A DNA stretch of 26,090 nt. It comes from Bacillota bacterium. Its GTDB lineage: Bacteria; Bacillota; Clostridia; Christensenellales; Aristaeellaceae. Made by a program: the position numbers and the translations under genes. A model generated the notes under the pieces. That model was not told the origin of the DNA. It made no database searches and was given only the letters and a program-made list of their open reading frames with translations. Positions 22,280 to 26,090 of the stretch are shown here, one piece after another. How positions within the stretch are numbered: the first letter of the stretch is position 1; every line of letters starts with the position of its first letter. The stretch spans positions 1-26,090 of the forward strand of contig JAEWTC010000051.1 of the NCBI GenBank assembly GCA_023459675.1, written 5' to 3'.

Positions 22280-23128
22280 TCAATATTCAATCTGCCGGGC
22301 CTGCGATCCGCCGGTTGCGGACGCGGTTTGCTGCGGCTGTGGCTGCGCCTGCGGCGCTTCGGTTCTCTTTTTCTGTTCCACGGCGGCGTTGATTTCCGCC
22401 GCGCGGCGCGCCTGGTCCGCCGCGAGCTGCAGCTCGGTCTCGGTCAGGCCGTCGCGCCGGAGCATTTGCTCCAGTACGTCGATATCGGTGGTGATGTCCA
22501 AAACGTCGTCCTGATACAGCTTCGAAAGCAGGGTTTGGCAGCCCTTGATGACCGTGCCCAGCGCGTCGTTGATGCGCTGGCGGGCTTCCACAATTTCCGT
22601 GCCGCCAACGCCGCGCTCGTCGATCGTGCGGTAGGTGCGTACGATTTTCAGCGTCGTGGGCAGGTAGTATTCCATGAACTTGCGGATCTGCGGCGCTTTT
22701 TCCGGCTTCTCGTGCACGGCACGGAAAATTTCCCCGCAAAGGATTTCCAACTGCGCCAGCTTATCCGTCAGCAGCGCGTCGGGAATTTTCAGGTTCTCCT
22801 CGCGGATCTGCCGGATGGCCTCCTGGCCCTTGTCCAGCAGCGTATCCACTTCCTGGTTGCCGGTCTTTTCCACCGGCGGCGCGGCAACGGGCATGGCGGC
22901 GCGCATTTTACGCTCGCTGCTCTGGTTGTTATTGGCCTGCAGGTCCTGCCCGGTGACCATGGAGCGGACGACCGAGCTTACGATGCCGGAAAGAATGAAC
23001 GCGCCGATCAGACCGCCGAAGCCGCTGAAGCCAAGCAGCGCAAAACAGACCACAAGCGATATGCCAAACGCCATGCTTCCGGCTTTTTTTCCTCTGTTCT
23101 GCCGTTCTTTCCTGGTTGAGTTGCTCAT
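22280..23128 (-). CDS. XpaC-family (5-bromo-4-chloroindolyl phosphate hydrolysis) membrane protein
   Basis: 282 residues from ATG 23128 (AGAGGAAAG upstream; an ATG at 23146 is less well placed). A basic N-terminus (RKERQNRGKK) precedes two closely spaced hydrophobic helices (~18-60, FGISLVVCFALLGFSGFGG and IGAFILSGIVSSVV). The following cytoplasmic region is helical (QEVDTLLDKGQEAIRQI, LPTTLKIVRTYRTID, LLSKLYQDDVLDITTDIDVLEQML), the usual XpaC core, and the last ~45 residues are Gln/Ala/Pro-rich. The name comes from a colour phenotype; no enzyme activity is established. It is separated by 14 bp from the TelA-like gene, its usual partner. Confidence 0.85.
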   Translation of the reverse strand: MSNSTRKERQNRGKKAGSMAFGISLVVCFALLGFSGFGGLIGAFILSGIVSSVVRSMVTGQDLQANNNQSSERKMRAAMPVAAPPVEKTGNQEVDTLLDKGQEAIRQIREENLKIPDALLTDKLAQLEILCGEIFRAVHEKPEKAPQIRKFMEYYLPTTLKIVRTYRTIDERGVGGTEIVEARQRINDALGTVIKGCQTLLSKLYQDDVLDITTDIDVLEQMLRRDGLTETELQLAADQARRAAEINAAVEQKKRTEAPQAQPQPQQTASATGGSQARQIEY

Positions 23129-23182
23129 GTCTTTCCTCTGCTCCATCCCACGTTGTTTGTTTCCTGTTGTCCGCTAAAGTAT

Positions 23183-23211
23183 AGCATATCCCGCAAAGCA
23201 AGAAAAGACAA
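23183..23211 (-). promoter_or_regulatory. Candidate promoter of the xpaC-telA pair
   Basis: On the minus strand TTGTCT (23206-23211), 17 bp, TATGCT (23183-23188), about 55 bp upstream of the start codon. A TATACT overlaps slightly downstream (minus-strand 23179-23184). The remaining gap up to 23357 shows no gene that I can support. Confidence 0.5.
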
Positions 23212-23357
23212 AACGCTTCAAATCTGCTGAGGAGAAGATGAACGCTGCATTAGAATGCTCTGGAACCGCAAAACGGGCGCGCGCCGCGGTATGAAGCGCG
23301 GCCTGCGCTGCGGGGTTTTCCCTGCTCCGGCAAGCGGTTAGCGGGCGTGCCGACGCG

Positions 23358-23386
23358 TTGACAATCCCAGGGCGTTGGCTTATGAT
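23358..23386 (+). promoter_or_regulatory. Promoter of the ferredoxin/oxidoreductase operon
   Basis: TTGACA (23358-23363), 17 bp, TATGAT (23381-23386), close to consensus, 35 bp upstream of the ferredoxin start codon. Confidence 0.8.
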
Positions 23387-23421
23387 AAACAGCGAAACCT
23401 GCTTAAAGTGGAGGCGAAGAT

Positions 23422-23628
23422 ATGGCTTTGGTCACCGTAAACGAGGATCTGTGCAAAGGGTGCGGGCTGTGCGTGGAAGCATGCCCGAAGAAGATAATGA
23501 AGCTGGACAATACCCACATCAACCAGAAGGGCTACCACACCGCCTGCTGCTCCGCGATGGCGGAGTGCATCGGCTGCGCGTTTTGCGCCACCATGTGCCC
23601 GGATGTGGCGATCGTCGTGGAAAAGTAA
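23422..23628 (+). CDS. Two-cluster [4Fe-4S] ferredoxin, delta-type subunit of a 2-oxoacid:ferredoxin oxidoreductase
   Basis: 68 residues, ATG 23422 with GGAGG at 7-nt spacing. Two complete cluster motifs are present: Cys11-x2-Cys14-x2-Cys17-x3-Cys21-Pro and Cys49-x2-Cys52-x2-Cys55-x3-Cys59-Pro. The spacer between them is longer than in free clostridial ferredoxin, as in the KorD/VorD type subunits. It passes electrons from the oxidoreductase to free ferredoxin. The alpha subunit gene follows after 30 bp; the TPP-binding beta and the gamma subunit are not in the window. Confidence 0.92.
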   Translation: MALVTVNEDLCKGCGLCVEACPKKIMKLDNTHINQKGYHTACCSAMAECIGCAFCATMCPDVAIVVEK

Positions 23629-23658
23629 ACTCGGCGCTCGCCGGGAAGGGGTGTACCC

Positions 23659-26090
<2,432 letters not shown>

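Noticed and set aside
23238..23294. Eighteen-codon frame after GAGGAG between xpaC and the ferredoxin gene, followed by a small hairpin and TTTT
   Set aside because: The spacing to the ATG is short, no promoter is visible for it and the peptide shows nothing recognisable; chance is more likely.

Overview
The window reads as chromosome of a high-GC member of the Clostridia (Firmicutes). The support is AGGAGG-type ribosome binding sites before nearly every gene, several TTG starts, TTGACA-N17-TATAAT promoters, a glutamine synthetase/ANTAR pair, an XpaC/TelA pair, a YacL-type PIN/TRAM protein, and a ferredoxin plus 2-oxoacid:ferredoxin oxidoreductase locus typical of anaerobes. An order such as Christensenellales is possible, but the sequence does not fix it. 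I saw no rRNA, tRNA, insertion sequence, phage gene or CRISPR array.

Layout. Bases 1-4766 hold the end of a uridine-kinase-like gene (+) and a minus-strand NAD operon, nadA-nadB-nadC, closed by an alpha/beta hydrolase. Next on the minus strand is an orphan secreted BMP-family solute-binding protein (4869-5858) with its own promoter. The 378-bp gap to 6236 holds divergent promoters and a structured leader with a 32-codon reading frame ahead of the Mg2+ channel gene corA. Then come a DUF4282-like membrane protein (-), uvrC (+), an unrecognised two-helix membrane protein (-), and a + strand run of radA, a yacL-like gene and a threonine-aldolase-family gene. A large secreted SH3/peptidoglycan-binding protein (14647-17253) has a consensus promoter and ends at a strong terminator.

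An arsenic operon (acr3-arsC) follows behind a consensus promoter and a 28-bp ArsR-like palindrome, with no arsR in view. It is closed by a hairpin shared with the converging minus-strand genes: a glutamine-synthetase-like gene with several lost catalytic residues plus an ANTAR regulator, and upstream of these an xpaC-telA pair. The last 2.7 kb (+) is a two-cluster ferredoxin followed by an oxidoreductase alpha subunit. That reading frame has no stop and runs in frame through a coiled-coil-like stretch, a block of 56 Asp in 58 codons and 27-bp tandem repeats to the window edge.

The points most worth a second look are these. The corA leader peptide begins M-D-A-D-P, resembling the Mg2+-sensing logic of enterobacterial mgtL. 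The glutamine-synthetase homologue has lost two of three n2-metal ligands yet stays paired with an ANTAR protein that also lacks its phospho-acceptor Asp. The oxidoreductase subunit is continuous with an extreme poly-aspartate repeat protein that also has its own strong ribosome binding site.
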